From assembly GCA_036426205.1 (NCBI GenBank), contig CM071570.1:69403585-69467584 (forward strand): 64,000 bases of DNA, read 5' to 3'. The notes below the pieces were generated by a model that saw only the letters and a list, made by a program, of their open reading frames with translations, was not told where the DNA came from and ran no database searches. Source of the DNA: Ascaphus truei. Lineage: Eukaryota > Chordata > Amphibia > Anura > Ascaphidae. Made by a program: the position numbers and the translations under genes. Positions 21,310-31,200 of the stretch are shown one piece after another; position 1 is the first letter of the stretch; every line of letters starts with the position of its first letter.

Positions 21310-23179
21310 AATCTCATACTCTCGCAGATTTTCTTCACTACAAATTTATGCTATCCTGTTTCAACTCTGCCCTCTCGCAAGCTAAACAAGCCTACTTTTC
21401 TTCACTAATCAACACACACAAGTCTAACCCACGCCGACTCTTCTCTGTCTTTGACGCTCTACTCAAACCACCCTCATCTACCTCTTCTTCCTCCATCTCC
21501 GCCCAGGACTTTGCTGACTATTTTAAAGAAAAGTTGGAATCCATACGTCAGAACATCCCCTCTGTTTCTTCCTCCCATCCTACACCTCTTCCTAACTCTC
21601 CTCCTGCCTTCCTTGACTCTTTTTCCACTGTCTCAGAGGAGAATGTGTCACTGTCACTGTTGATCTCCTCTTCCCCCTCTACCACTTGCTCTCTTGACCC
21701 CATTCCCTCCCATCTCCTAAAACCTCTTGGTCCTACTATAATCCCTACCCTCACATACATTTGTAACTCCTCCCTCTACTCTGGTACCTTCCCATCCTCC
21801 TTCAAACATGCAACAGTCATACCATTACTCAAAAACAGCAAGCTTGACCCTACCTGTCTTTCTAACTATTGACCTGTCTCCCTCCTGCCTTTTGCCTCCA
21901 AACTCCTTGCACGTCTTTTATTCTCTCGCTTGCTCCATTTTCTCAACACCTATTCCCTTCTAGACCCTCTACAATCTGGCTTCCACACTGCTCACTCCAC
22001 GGAAACAGCCCTCACTAAAATAACGGATGACCTCCAAGCTGCCAAAGACAGAGGTCGGTACACTCTGCTCATATTACTCGACAACTTTGCCGCATTTGAC
22101 ACCGTGGACCACCCTTTTCTCCTTCACATTCTCCATACTCTTGGTATTCGTAATAAAGCTCTATCCTGGATCTCCTCTTACCTCTCCCATCGTACTTTCA
22201 GTGTCTCTTCTGCTTACACCTCCTCCTCCTCTATTGATCTCTCTTTGGGGTACACCAGGGCTCTGTCCTGGGACCTCTTCTCTTTTCTCTGTGCACACTT
22301 TCTCTAGGGGACCTAATAACATCTCTTGGGATTAAATATCACCTCTATGCTGACGACACACAAATATACTTTTCAACACCTAACCTTACACCTGCTGTAC
22401 AAACCAAAGTTTCTGAATGTCTCTTTGCTATATCATCCTAAATGGCCCTCCGCTGCATTAAACTCAACATGGCAAAACCAGAGCTCCTCATACTTCCTCC
22501 CAAACCTGGCCCTACTACCTCATTCCACATTACTGTTGGAAGTATGATCATTCACCCAGTAGCCCAAGCACACTGCTTAGGGGTCACACTCAACTCCTCT
22601 CTCACATTCTCCTCTCACATTCAGGACGTTTCTAAAACCTGTCGCTTTTTCCTCCGCAATATAACAAAGATACGCCCGTTTCTCTGTTGCTCGACTGCTA
22701 AAACTCTGACTCAGGCCCTCATTCTCTCCCTTGATTACTGTAACCTCCTCCTGTCCGGCTTTCCTGCCTCTCACATGTCTCCCCTACAATCAATCCTAAA
22801 CGCTGCTGCCAGAATCACTCTACTCTTTCCTAAATCTGTCTCCGTGTCTCCCCTCCTGAAATCCTTCTCCTGGCTTCCGATCAAATCCCACATCACACAC
22901 TCAATTCTCCTCCTCACTTTTAAAGCTTTACATTCTTCTGCCCCTCCTTACATCTCAGCCCTAATTTCTCGTTATGCAATATCCCGACTCTTGCGTTCTT
23001 CTCAAGGATGTCTTCTTTCTACCCCCTTTGTATCTAAAGCCCTCTCCCACCTTAAACCTTTCTCACTTACTGCCCCGCACCTCTGGAATGCCCTTCCCCT
23101 CAATACCCGACTAGCACCCTCTCTATCCATCTTTAAGACCCACCTTAAGACACACTTGCTTAAAGAAGCATATGAATAG
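21310..23179 (+). pseudogene. L2 reverse transcriptase and C-terminal domain
   Basis: This is the RT of an L2/CR1-type LINE. Pre-RT text includes FSVFDALLKPPSS and DFADYFKEKL. RT motifs: DPIPSHLLK (21696-21722), HATVIPLLKN, a stop at 21870, then [19 protein letters not shown] (21959-22015), [13 protein letters not shown] (motif A) and [12 protein letters not shown] (22337-22372, with the YADD active site). The 245-codon frame at 22442-23179 covers the thumb and C-terminus (HCLGVTLNSSLTFSSHI, then LDYCNLLLSG, PLNTRL and FKTHLKTHLL). Stops and shifts between the parts make it inactive. The length and order are otherwise normal. Confidence 0.9.
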
Positions 23180-23465
23180 CACTGTGGATTATACTGTACA
23201 CATGATACATATAGCTTGGCCCCTGCAGAAGCTCTTACCAGAATTCCCTCCTACTGTCTCTGTATGTTCTCCCTACCTACCAATTAGACTGTAAGCTCCT
23301 CGGAGCAGGGACTCCTTTTCCTTAATGTTACTTTTATGTCTGAAGCACTTAATCCCATGACCTGCTATTTATATTATCTGATATTTATTTGATTACCACG
23401 TGTTATACTACTGTGAAGCGCTATGAAAATTAATGGTGCTATATAAATAAAGACATACAATACAA
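23180..23465 (+). other. L2 3' UTR and tail
   Basis: Contains the typical L2-group 3' blocks: GACTGTAAGCTCCTCGGAGC and AGGGACTCC, then a GAAGCGCTATGAAAATTAAT block and the ATAAATAAAGACATACAATA tail. These blocks are thought to be where the element's own RT recognises the RNA, and they are shared by its SINEs. Confidence 0.85.
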
Positions 23466-23467
23466 GA

Positions 23468-23517
<50 letters not shown>
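23468..23517. repeat. AT microsatellite
   Basis: A pure (TA)n tract at the 3' end of the LINE. Confidence 0.97.
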
Positions 23518-23519
<2 letters not shown>

Positions 23520-24320
23520 GTAATTTTGGGGGTTTATATGAGGTTACTGGGTATCTGTGTGTTTATTAACTTTGTCCATCTGGTTTCAGCTGTTTTGGAG
23601 GTTAGTGGCCCCTCCTCCCAGGTTTTAAGCTCAGCCCTCCCAACTTTCCATATGTACAGGTCTTTTCATGCAGCTGGTTGTGACAGATCCAATGCAGATC
23701 ATTCTTCCTGTAATTGTATAGGTAAATAAGATTTTTAATCAGTTAGTGTTACTGCAATATCTGGTCATGCCTTGAAGTGGCTCGCAGGCTTATAATGTTA
23801 TGGCTAAAGGGTTAAACTAAATTACCCTTTTTTCAATTTATATATGTGTGAGTATTTCACTGTGTATTTTTGTCACATTGGAAGTAGCTCTGGGCTCCCT
23901 TTTTGTTTTGTTTTGTTGCATTGGCTAATACTTACTAAATTTAAAAAAAAAATCAACTCAATGCCATTTTAAATGAGTTTTAACATTTTGAGCATACTTT
24001 AATTTCTATAGCAGGTGTTTAACATGCTTCCCCAGCAATGCAAGATCTTTGGAACAACACTTTCCTGTTTATGATAATTTGTTGCTAATATTCCCAGCAG
24101 TTTGAGCAGTAAAGTATAACAATAAATAATGTTACCTTAGTAATATAAGAATACTTTGTAGCGGCTGAGTTACACTGACTGAAGGATTGATTGAAACTTA
24201 AAGGCATTTAGTGAACCCTGGGTAGCTCTTTGCTAGTCTATCTATCATGGGAGAACTAATCGATTGACAGCTTAGGTTAAAGTGGGGGGTGCTTTGCTTG
24301 GTATCAACCCATATAGTTTC
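23518..24320. other. Repeat block and unassigned DNA right of the L2
   Basis: 23521-23570 is the inverted partner of 20200-20256, and 23878-23910 is a direct partner of 20262-20297. The rest shows no coding motif. It leads into the PLE endonuclease fragment. Confidence 0.45.
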
Positions 24321-24324
24321 TTTT

Positions 24325-24679
24325 CAGATCCACTTCTACTTGCCATACCGAGTATGTTATCTACTTATTAGAGTGCCCTTGCGGCCAACAATATGTAGGC
24401 AAAACAAAAAGAGCTGTCAAAACTCGCATGATTGAACACCTTAGTAATATTAAGAGAAGTGTGATGACACATAGTGTGTCAAAGCACTTTACACTCTGTC
24501 ACAATTCAAATCCAAGAGGTCTAAAATTCACTGCAATTGAGCATGTATTACAACATTGGAGGGGTCGCAGCAGGGAGATAGATTTAGCTAAACGTGAAAT
24601 GTACTGGATAGATAAACGTAATACGCTCACTCCAAATGGTTTAAATATAGACTTTGAATTGGCCCCATTTTTAAACTAA
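24325..24679 (+). pseudogene. Penelope-like element: GIY-YIG endonuclease end
   Basis: This is the C-terminal GIY-YIG nuclease of a PLE, which cuts target DNA for integration. The frame reads TCHTEYVIYLLECPCGQQ, then YVGKTKRAVKTRMIEHLSNI (24348-24456), containing the two half-motifs YVIYL..C and YVGKT plus the catalytic R..EH. It ends GLNIDFELAPFLN with a stop at 24677-24679, close to the normal PLE C-terminus. This part has no internal stops, but the RT upstream is absent. The 3' sequence of the same element resumes at 30537, after a 5.8-kb insertion. Confidence 0.85.
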
Positions 24680-25150
24680 CTCCTTTAAAGACCTTCTTGG
24701 ATTTTGAATAGAATTTCCTTCTCTTATAGGGCCTCATGCAGTAAGCCCCGATAAGGCTTTTTCGGCATTTTATAGCCGTTTTTTGCCCTCCTGATTCAGT
24801 AAGCCCCAATAAGTGGGAATTATCGGCAACTTTTCTTCCGAAAAAAACAATTTTCGCCACCCGGCTGCCGATAAGCCACTTATCGGGACTTTTTTTCCCC
24901 GCCTGAATTCAGTAAGCCCCGATCAGCTTTTCGGTGCTGATCGGCAGGCCAGATTGGAGATTTTATGGCCAATCCAGCCCGCCAACTAAAGTTGGCAACT
25001 TGCTGAAGGAGAAGCATCGGCAAGGGCGACACTTAGGAAAAATCAGCCCTTTTTCCTGCCTGTGATTGATGCTGGGGGTCTCCGGAGCTGATACCAGCAC
25101 CGGAGCCCCCCGGCATGCATCCGAGGCAGGAAAAAGGCATTTAAAAGCCA

Positions 25151-25188
25151 CTTCATTACCTTAGCGGCTAACCGCTAAGGCAACGAAG
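25151..25188. repeat. Palindromic module P, copy 1
   Basis: A hairpin with CTTCATTACCTTAGCGG facing CCGCTAAGG-AACGAAG; the consensus arm is CCCCTTxATxACCxTAGCGG. The first of at least seven copies in the foldback element. Confidence 0.75.
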
Positions 25189-25293
25189 GGGTTAACCCAC
25201 CGTGCCAGCGTTATTGTGGGTAGCGGGGATGGGTGAGGGGGGTATTTGGCCCTGGGTGTGAGTTAAGGACTTGCGGGGGGGATGCGGGGGCAC

Positions 25294-25347
25294 TTAACCC
25301 CTTCACGACCGTAGAGGTTAATACCGCTACGGTCCTGAAGGGGTTAA
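25294..25347. repeat. Palindromic module P, copy 2
   Basis: TTAACCCCTTCACGACCGTA faces TACGGTCCTGAAGGGGTTAA around a short centre. This is one of the cleanest copies of the module. Confidence 0.8.
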
Positions 25348-25474
25348 GGCCCCGCTACCCACCCGCAAGCTCTAAACAACCATGTGGGGTCTAATGCCCT
25401 TCACACCCCCACTACCCACAATAATAAAAAAACACACCCCAGCCCCACAATAACGAAATAATAAATAATTAAAT

Positions 25475-25499
25475 AATATATATAATATATTAGATATAT

Positions 25500-25530
<31 letters not shown>

Positions 25531-25540
25531 TAGATATATA
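25475..25540. repeat. AT microsatellite in the left shoulder
   Basis: An imperfect TA tract near the outer edge of the inner palindrome arm; the right arm has no equivalent tract. Confidence 0.9.
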
Positions 25541-25576
25541 TATTAACCAACAAAACCTATACCCCCCTCACATACA

Positions 25577-25990
25577 GTATAAATGGGCAGAATGACTATA
25601 TCCACAAATGGATAATAGTTGCAGTGTCCTTTAAAATACATACACAACAATAAAGACATTAAAATATAGCACTCACCATGTCCCTGCCACGATGAAGGCC
25701 ATCCTCATCTTCATCCTGCCGCATGCCCCATCCGCTTCTGCAAACAAACACAAGAATTACAACATCCAAATTAATGTCCCACTAACCCGTAACTCACCAT
25801 AGCGGTTATTAACCGCTACAGTTATAAGGGGTTTAAGCCACCATCACCACATACCCTCCCCCACAAAGCCCCCCAACCACCCTCACCCAATACCACAGGG
25901 GAGTCCTACCAAATACCCTTGGGCCTAATACCCCTCCCCCAGCACATACAGTACAATAATGTGCCAAATAACATTATCCACATAGGATAA
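25577..25990. repeat. Module Q hairpins (two copies, left arm)
   Basis: A second recurrent hairpin with a TATCC...GGATAAT core occurs at about 25577-25625 and 25940-26010, between P modules. Its partners in the right arm are at about 29040-29105 and 29428-29480, and a relative lies at 10525-10590. Confidence 0.65.
25789..25836. repeat. Palindromic module P, copy 3
   Basis: Centre AGCGGTTATTAACCGCT with CCATAG- and ACAGTTAT-type flanks. It is the left-arm partner of 29219-29270. Confidence 0.75.
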
Positions 25991-26150
25991 AAATTATTTG
26001 GCCATTATTAACACATTCAATACCGTTAAAATGTAAGAAAAAATGGTACTAACCTCATTCAATAAGAAGTCCGTCGCCAGCATCATCCTTGGGGGTCGTT
26101 GCCAACATTATAAATAGCCACAACATTGAATATCATAACACAACACTGCA

Positions 26151-26197
26151 CCCCTTAATCACCGTATCGGGTACTAACCTGAAAGTAATTAAGGGGT
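26151..26197. repeat. Palindromic module P, copy 4
   Basis: CCCCTTAATCACCGTATCGG, then GTACTAACC and a closing TAATTAAGGGG. It is the left-arm partner of 28845-28896. Confidence 0.75.
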
Positions 26198-26899
26198 GAA
26201 GCCATCGCAATGCCTACAACAGTTATGCATAACATACTCAGTGAATAAAATACCCATTGCCTAACCAAATTCCATTTAATCATTCAATCTGTAGGCTCAC
26301 ATGCTCATAAAACATTGCTTTACAGTGTATACATGTAGCATAACATGTAAACTGCATGGACACGCTGCAAAATCAAGTTAACAATACAATAATCCCACTC
26401 AATCGCCATACATCACAAGAAGTATATTATTTAATCCAATAAACTCACCATCAATGATTACCACACATCACTTACATCCCTAAACAATTAAAATACCATC
26501 CATACCAATTACACAATGAACTAAAGCTATCCTAACAGAGAACAACTTCAAAACATAGAAAAAAGTACACCAACAATTACAATATACTCAAGCAAGGCTT
26601 CCATATCCTACTGTACGCCTGGAAGCCCAAAACTTACATCTGTCTAAAAATAAAATACATTTAGCACACATCAATGCATAGCCACAATGATTAACAATAC
26701 AGATAAGAAGCTTTAACAAAACACTATCATTTCTTACCCTGTATATGATATTGTACACATACATACAGACATACATACAGTGGGAAGAAATGAATGCATT
26801 ATAAAAAATGAAAACATGAAAAAGCAACAAAAAAAAACAGTTACATTAAGAAATTTCTTTATTTAACTTACCATTACTTGCACCACCGACTCCCGTTGA

Positions 26900-27095
26900 T
26901 CAGCTTACTCACGTACCCAATCCACGGCACCATCCACGACACAATCCAGGAACAAATCCACGAACCAAACCAGAACCAATCCAAGAACAAGTAGTGCAGG
27001 AACCATCCAAGACAAGTGCAGGACCAATCCAGACCAAGCCACGAAGAAATCCACGAAACAACTCACGGACACGATCCAGGAACAGGAAACCAAAA
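26900..27095. repeat. CCACGA/CAATCCA-type minisatellite, left arm
   Basis: Degenerate ~12-15 bp tandem units (AATCCACGA, AATCCAGGA and similar). The mirrored array is in the right arm at 27955-28130. The Trp/Gly or Gln/Glu-rich frames over both arrays come from this repeat. Confidence 0.8.
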
Positions 27096-27511
27096 AAAGA
27101 AAAAAACCTAACAAATTAAAAACATTAAAAATAAAAAACAGACAATCAAGGGTTGTACTAGTTTTATTCTAGTGAATCTGTATTAAAATACCTGTTCCGG
27201 GGTCTTCTTGACGTCCGGTGCCACGCCATGGTCTTCAATCTTCAGGAGGAGGTCCTCTTCCTCGGCGTCTGCCTTCAAAATGAGACGAACATAGGCTTTT
27301 AAAGGCTATGACGTCACATTTGTCGTCAATGGTTCCCCCGATCGGGAACCATGATTGGCTGTTTAGGACTCCATGTTTGGCGATGTAAAAAAATTGATGA
27401 GTCACTTAAAGGCAATGCCAGCACAGCCAATCAGAATGGCTTTGCTGCATTGCCTTAAGAAAACGTCATGAAAGGACACATGGCCGGACTCACATGGTAC
27501 GACCAATCAGA

Positions 27512-27529
27512 GTGGGAGGAGTCTCCCAC
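27512..27529. repeat. Centre of the large palindrome
   Basis: GTGGGAG, a 4-nt spacer, then CTCCCAC. The complementarity continues outwards through CTCACATGGTAC on the left and GTACCATGTGAG on the right, and on into the long arms. Confidence 0.85.
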
Positions 27530-27954
27530 CTCGATGGTCAGTACCATGTGAGTACGGACATTGTCATTTATGACGTGTTCTTAAAGGCAATAGCCAGCAA
27601 AGCCATTATGATTGGCTGTGCTGGCATTGCCTTTAAGGGACGTCATCAAATTTTTACATCGGCCAAAACACATGGTTTTCACGGCCCAATCAGGGGCCGT
27701 GGGAACCAATGACGACAAATGTGACGTCATAGGCCTTTTAAAAGCCATGTCGTGTCATTTTGAAGGCAGACGCCGAGGAGGTACGGAACATCCCTCCTAA
27801 GATTGAAGACCAGGGCGTGGCACCGGACGTCAAGAAGACCCCGGAACAAGGTATTTTAATACAGATTCACTAAGAATAAAACTAGTACAACCCTTGATTG
27901 TCATGTTTTATTATTTTAATGTTTAATTTGTTATGTTTTTTTCTTTTATGGTTT

Positions 27955-28130
27955 CCTGTTCCTGGATCGTGTCGTGGATTGTTTCGTGGATTTCTTCGTG
28001 GCTTGGTTCCTGGATTGGTTCCTGCACTTGTTCTTGGATTGGTTCCTGGTTTGGTTCGTGGATTTGTTCCTGGATTGTGTCGTGGATGGTTTCGTGGATG
28101 GTGTCGTGGATTGGTACGTGAGTAAGCTGA
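27955..28130. repeat. TCGTGGATT-type minisatellite, right arm
   Basis: Tandem degenerate units of TTCGTGGATTG / TTCCTGGATTG type, the inverted partner of 26900-27095. The array has similar length in both arms. Confidence 0.8.
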
Positions 28131-28844
28131 TCAACGGGAGTCGGTGGGGGCAAGTAATGGTAAGTTAAATAAAGAAATGTTCTTAATGTAACTGTTTTTT
28201 TTGTTGCTTTTTCATGTTTTCATTTTTTATAATGCATATCATTTCTTCCCACTGTATGTATGTCTGTATGTATGTGTACAGATATACAGTATATACAGGG
28301 TAAGAAATGATAGTGTTGTTAAAGCTTCTTATTCTGTATTGTTAATCATTGTGGCTATGCATTGATGTGTGCTAAATGTATTTTATTTTTAGACAGATGT
28401 AAGTTTTGGGCTTCCAGGCCGTACAGTAGGATATGGAAAGCCTTGCTTTAGTATATTGTAATTGTTGGTGTACTTTTTTCTATGTTTTGAAGTTGTTCTC
28501 TGTTAGGATAGCTTTAGTTCATTGTGTAATTGGTATGGATGGTATTTTAATTGTTTAGGGATGTAAGTGATATGTGGTAATTCATTGATGGTGAGTTTAT
28601 TGGATTAAATAATATACTTCTTGTGATGTATGGCGATTTGAGTGGGATTATTGTATTGTTAACATTGATTTGCAGCGTGTACATGCAGTTTACATGTTAT
28701 GCTACATGTATACACTGTAAATGCAATGTTTTATGAGGCATGTGAGCCTACAGATTGAATGATTAAATGGAATTTGGTTAGGCAATGGGTATTTATTTCA
28801 CTGAGTATGTTATGCATAACTGTTGTAGGCATTGCAGGATGGCT

Positions 28845-28896
28845 TCACCCCTTAATTACCTTTCAGGTTAGTACCCGATACGGTGATTAAGGGGTT
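28845..28896. repeat. Palindromic module P, copy 5
   Basis: CACCCCTTAATTACC..., a GGTTAGTACC centre, then CGGTGATTAAGGGG. It is the right-arm partner of 26151-26197. Confidence 0.75.
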
Positions 28897-29218
28897 CAGT
28901 GTTATGTTAATGATATTCAAATGTTGTGGCTATTTATAATGTTGGCAACGGACCCCAAGGATGATGCTGGCGACGGAGGCTTCTTATTGATGAGGTTAGT
29001 ACAATTTTCTTTACATTTTAACGGTATTGAATGTGTTTAATAATGGCCAAATAATGTATTATCCCTATGTGGATAATAGTTATTTGGCACATTATTGTAC
29101 TGTATGTGCTGGGGGAGGGGGTATTAGGCCCAAGGGTATTTGGTAGGACTCCCCTGTGGGTATTGGGTGAGGGTGGTTGGGGGGCTTTGTGGGGGAGGGT
29201 ATGTGGGTGATGGTGGCT

Positions 29219-29270
29219 TAACCCCTTAATAACTGTAGCGGTTAATAACCGCTATGGTGATTAAGGGGTT
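29219..29270. repeat. Palindromic module P, copy 6
   Basis: CCCCTTAATAACTGTAGCGG, TTAATAA, then CCGCTATGGTGATTAAGGGG. This is a near-perfect hairpin and the partner of copy 3. Confidence 0.8.
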
Positions 29271-29552
29271 AGGGGACATTAATTTGGATGTTGTAATTCT
29301 TGTGTTTGTTTTGCAGAAGCGGATGGGGCATGGGCAGGATGAAGATGAGGATGGCCTTCATCGTGGCAGTGGGACATGGGTGAGTGCTATATGTATTTAA
29401 TGTCTTTATTGTTGTGTATGTATTTTAAATGGACAACTGCACTATTATCCATTTGTGGATAATAGTCATTCTGCCCATTACTATACTGTATGTTGTGTAT
29501 TGCTGCTATGTTTATTGGGGGCATTTGTCCCCAATAAACATGCTACTATGCG

Positions 29553-29599
29553 TTAACCCCTTCATTGCCTTAGCGGCTATCCGCTATGGTAATGAAGCA
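29553..29599. repeat. Palindromic module P, copy 7
   Basis: AACCCCTTCATTGCCTTAGC, GGCTATCC, GCTATGGTAATGAAG. It lies in the right shoulder, outside the well-matched inner arms. Confidence 0.75.
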
Positions 29600-29630
29600 G
29601 CATTAATGTATTTTAATAATATTGTGCGGA

Positions 29631-29869
29631 AGCAGGAGGCCCCCTGAGCTGAAGCGCATTTATTTGTGGCTCAGAGACCCCCTGCCTCCCGAGTTACAGG
29701 CCCCGGTTTGGGCCATCGGTTACAGTGTGGACGCCATGTTTATTGCGGGGACGCTATAAACATGGCGGCGACACTGCCACCCGATGACACATACCGGGGC
29801 CTGTAACTCGGGAAGCAGGGGGTCCCTGCTCCACAAAGCAATGCGGTTCAGCTCAGGGGACCCCCTGCT
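29631..29869. repeat. GC-rich palindrome 1 in the right shoulder
   Basis: About 240 bp, with AGCAGGAGGCCCCCTGAGCT at the left answered by AGCTCAGGGGACCCCCTGCT at the right. Both arms carry a CGAGTTACAGGCCCCGG-type block (CCGGGGCCTGTAACTCGGG on the right), and the centre has GCCATGTTTAT facing ATAAACATGGC. Confidence 0.8.
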
Positions 29870-29980
29870 CACTGTACAGTATAATTAAAAAGACATTCAT
29901 GCTGCTTCATTACCGTTGCACATAGCCGCCAAGGTAAGGAACGAGTCTTTATTGATGTGTGTGTGTTTTATTTATACTGT

Positions 29981-30231
29981 ACATGTGCAGAGGGTCTCCG
30001 GAGCAGAACCGCGTTGGTTTGAGGTCCGGGGACCCCCTGCCCCCCGAGATACAGGCCCCTTTATGGGGTGCCGGTATCCCTCTGGTTTGTTTACAGGTCG
30101 CGGTCACGTGATCGGGACTTTTAAACGCCGAGGGATACGGCACCTCATAAAGGGGCCTGTATCTCGGGGGGTAAGGGGGTCCCCGGACCTCAAACCAATG
30201 CGGTTCAGCTCCGAAGACCCCCTGCACATGT
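29981..30231. repeat. GC-rich palindrome 2 in the right shoulder
   Basis: About 250 bp, from ACATGTGCAG (29981) to CTGCACATGT (30231). Internal matched blocks include GGTTTGAGGTCCGGGGACCC with its complement, and GAGATACAGGCCCCTTTATG with its complement. It is related to palindrome 1 in plan and in the ACAGGCCCC block. The apparent frames on both strands here mirror each other and are not genes. Confidence 0.8.
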
Positions 30232-30536
30232 ACACTATGAGTAAAAGTTGTTTTTAAATACTTTTTTTGTTGCCGATGTTTGCGCTGAGAGAGCGGCTTG
30301 TCTCTCTCAGCTGCAAACATCTATCGGCACCAAAGGCCTATCGGAAGGCTTATCGGGAGCCAGGCTGTATCACCACAGGTCATCGGCAGCTTTGCTTTCG
30401 CAGTGCTTCGGCAGGGATCGGAAGGATTCGGCCCTTACTGAATACTGCGAGGGCAAATCGCCAAAAAATTGCCTGTTAGCCACCAATCCGCAACCCTTAC
30501 CGAAAATGTTGGATCGGGCCTTACTGCATGAGGCCC

Positions 30537-31200
30537 ATAGTTTTTAACTATTTTTTATGAACTTAAAATTTTGATTCTATAATGTGTATTTGTTATTAAT
30601 ACTTCTCTCTTGTCTCTCTCTCTTTTATTATCAATTTGTTTTAATATATGATTATGTGTTCTAATATGTATTTTATCGAGTTCTTAGTGCAGTTTTATAT
30701 TATCATAATAAAGATGTTTTAGACCGTTTAGTGTATATCTTTTATCACAGTGTTATATACTCTTATGAGAGAACCTGTGAATAATTACCCATTAATTGGC
30801 CATGTTATATATGTAATACCCATTAGGGGTCTCATTATTCTCCTGACGAAGCTGACTGGGATCAGCAAAACGCGTAGTACCAAGCCTGTAAGTGAGAGCT
30901 GCTGTTTCCTGAGCCGTAAGGACCAGTTGCTGTACACCCGCCCCTCTCTCCGAGCATCCGGAAGTATCTGGGACACCGGTGGATGTGACGTAGAACGCCA
31001 TCCGAATTGAGGTTCCAATGGGAAAGGCACGGAACAGATGTGATACTACTTACCCTCTACGGCGTCATCTTACAGCTCACCACATTATTTGAATGTACGC
31101 CATGTGAGTACATTTGTCGCTGCTTTTATTAGTTTTAAGAAATTGTTTATTGGTCTGCACTAGGAGTCCTCTCTGTTTTTTCTCCCTGAGAAACAACACG
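30537..31200 (+). repeat. PLE 3' tail resuming after the foldback insertion
   Basis: The sequence continues the T-rich 3' flank of the GIY-YIG frame that was interrupted at 24728. It contains an ATAATAAAG site near 30710 and a hammerhead-like motif at 30838-30885. This is the expected place for a PLE terminal repeat. No coding sequence is present. Confidence 0.55.
30838..30885 (+). ncRNA. Degenerate hammerhead-like motif in a PLE tail
   Basis: An exact CTGACGA box (30843-30849), stem II GCTGA/TCAGC, then AAAA where GAAA is needed, then CGCGTAG, the short stem III and UA cleavage-site text typical of PLE hammerheads. Loss of G12 predicts an inactive ribozyme. Position downstream of a GIY-YIG frame supports PLE origin. 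Confidence 0.55.

Larger units (their letters stand above)
20531..23465 (+). mobile_element. L2-family LINE, 3' end intact, coding region broken
   Basis: This is a non-LTR retrotransposon of the L2/CR1 type. It contains an AP-endonuclease part, an RT part and a 3' UTR ending GCTATATAAATAAAGACATA then CAATACAA (23436-23465), a tail shared with the small minus-strand copy at 7988. It lacks a clear 5' UTR and an internal part of the endonuclease. An AT tract follows directly. Confidence 0.85.
24729..30536. mobile_element. 5.8-kb foldback (long palindromic) DNA element
   Basis: A non-coding element bounded by the inverted termini GGGCCTCATGCAGTAAG (24729-24745) and its exact complement (30520-30536), flanked on both sides by ATA. 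The inner 25570-29490 is a palindrome with arms of about 1.95 kb meeting at 27512-27529. The outer shoulders, of about 0.85 kb (left) and 1.05 kb (right), are mostly not complementary to each other. No transposase frame is visible. GGG-starting termini and a 3-bp target duplication resemble PIF/Harbinger elements; the organisation resembles foldback elements (FB of Drosophila, TU of sea urchin). It is probably mobilised in trans. Open frames over it are palindrome shadows. Confidence 0.85.

Noticed and set aside
27898..28168. Trp/Gly/Ser-rich and Gln/Glu/Thr-rich repetitive frames
   Set aside because: They are translations of a TCGTGGATT-type minisatellite in the foldback arm; the mirrored array gives the same at 26905-27114.
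29916..30320. Overlapping 113-codon (plus) and 123-codon (minus) frames with nearly the same protein text
   Set aside because: The similarity on both strands is explained by the 251-bp palindrome at 29981-30231.
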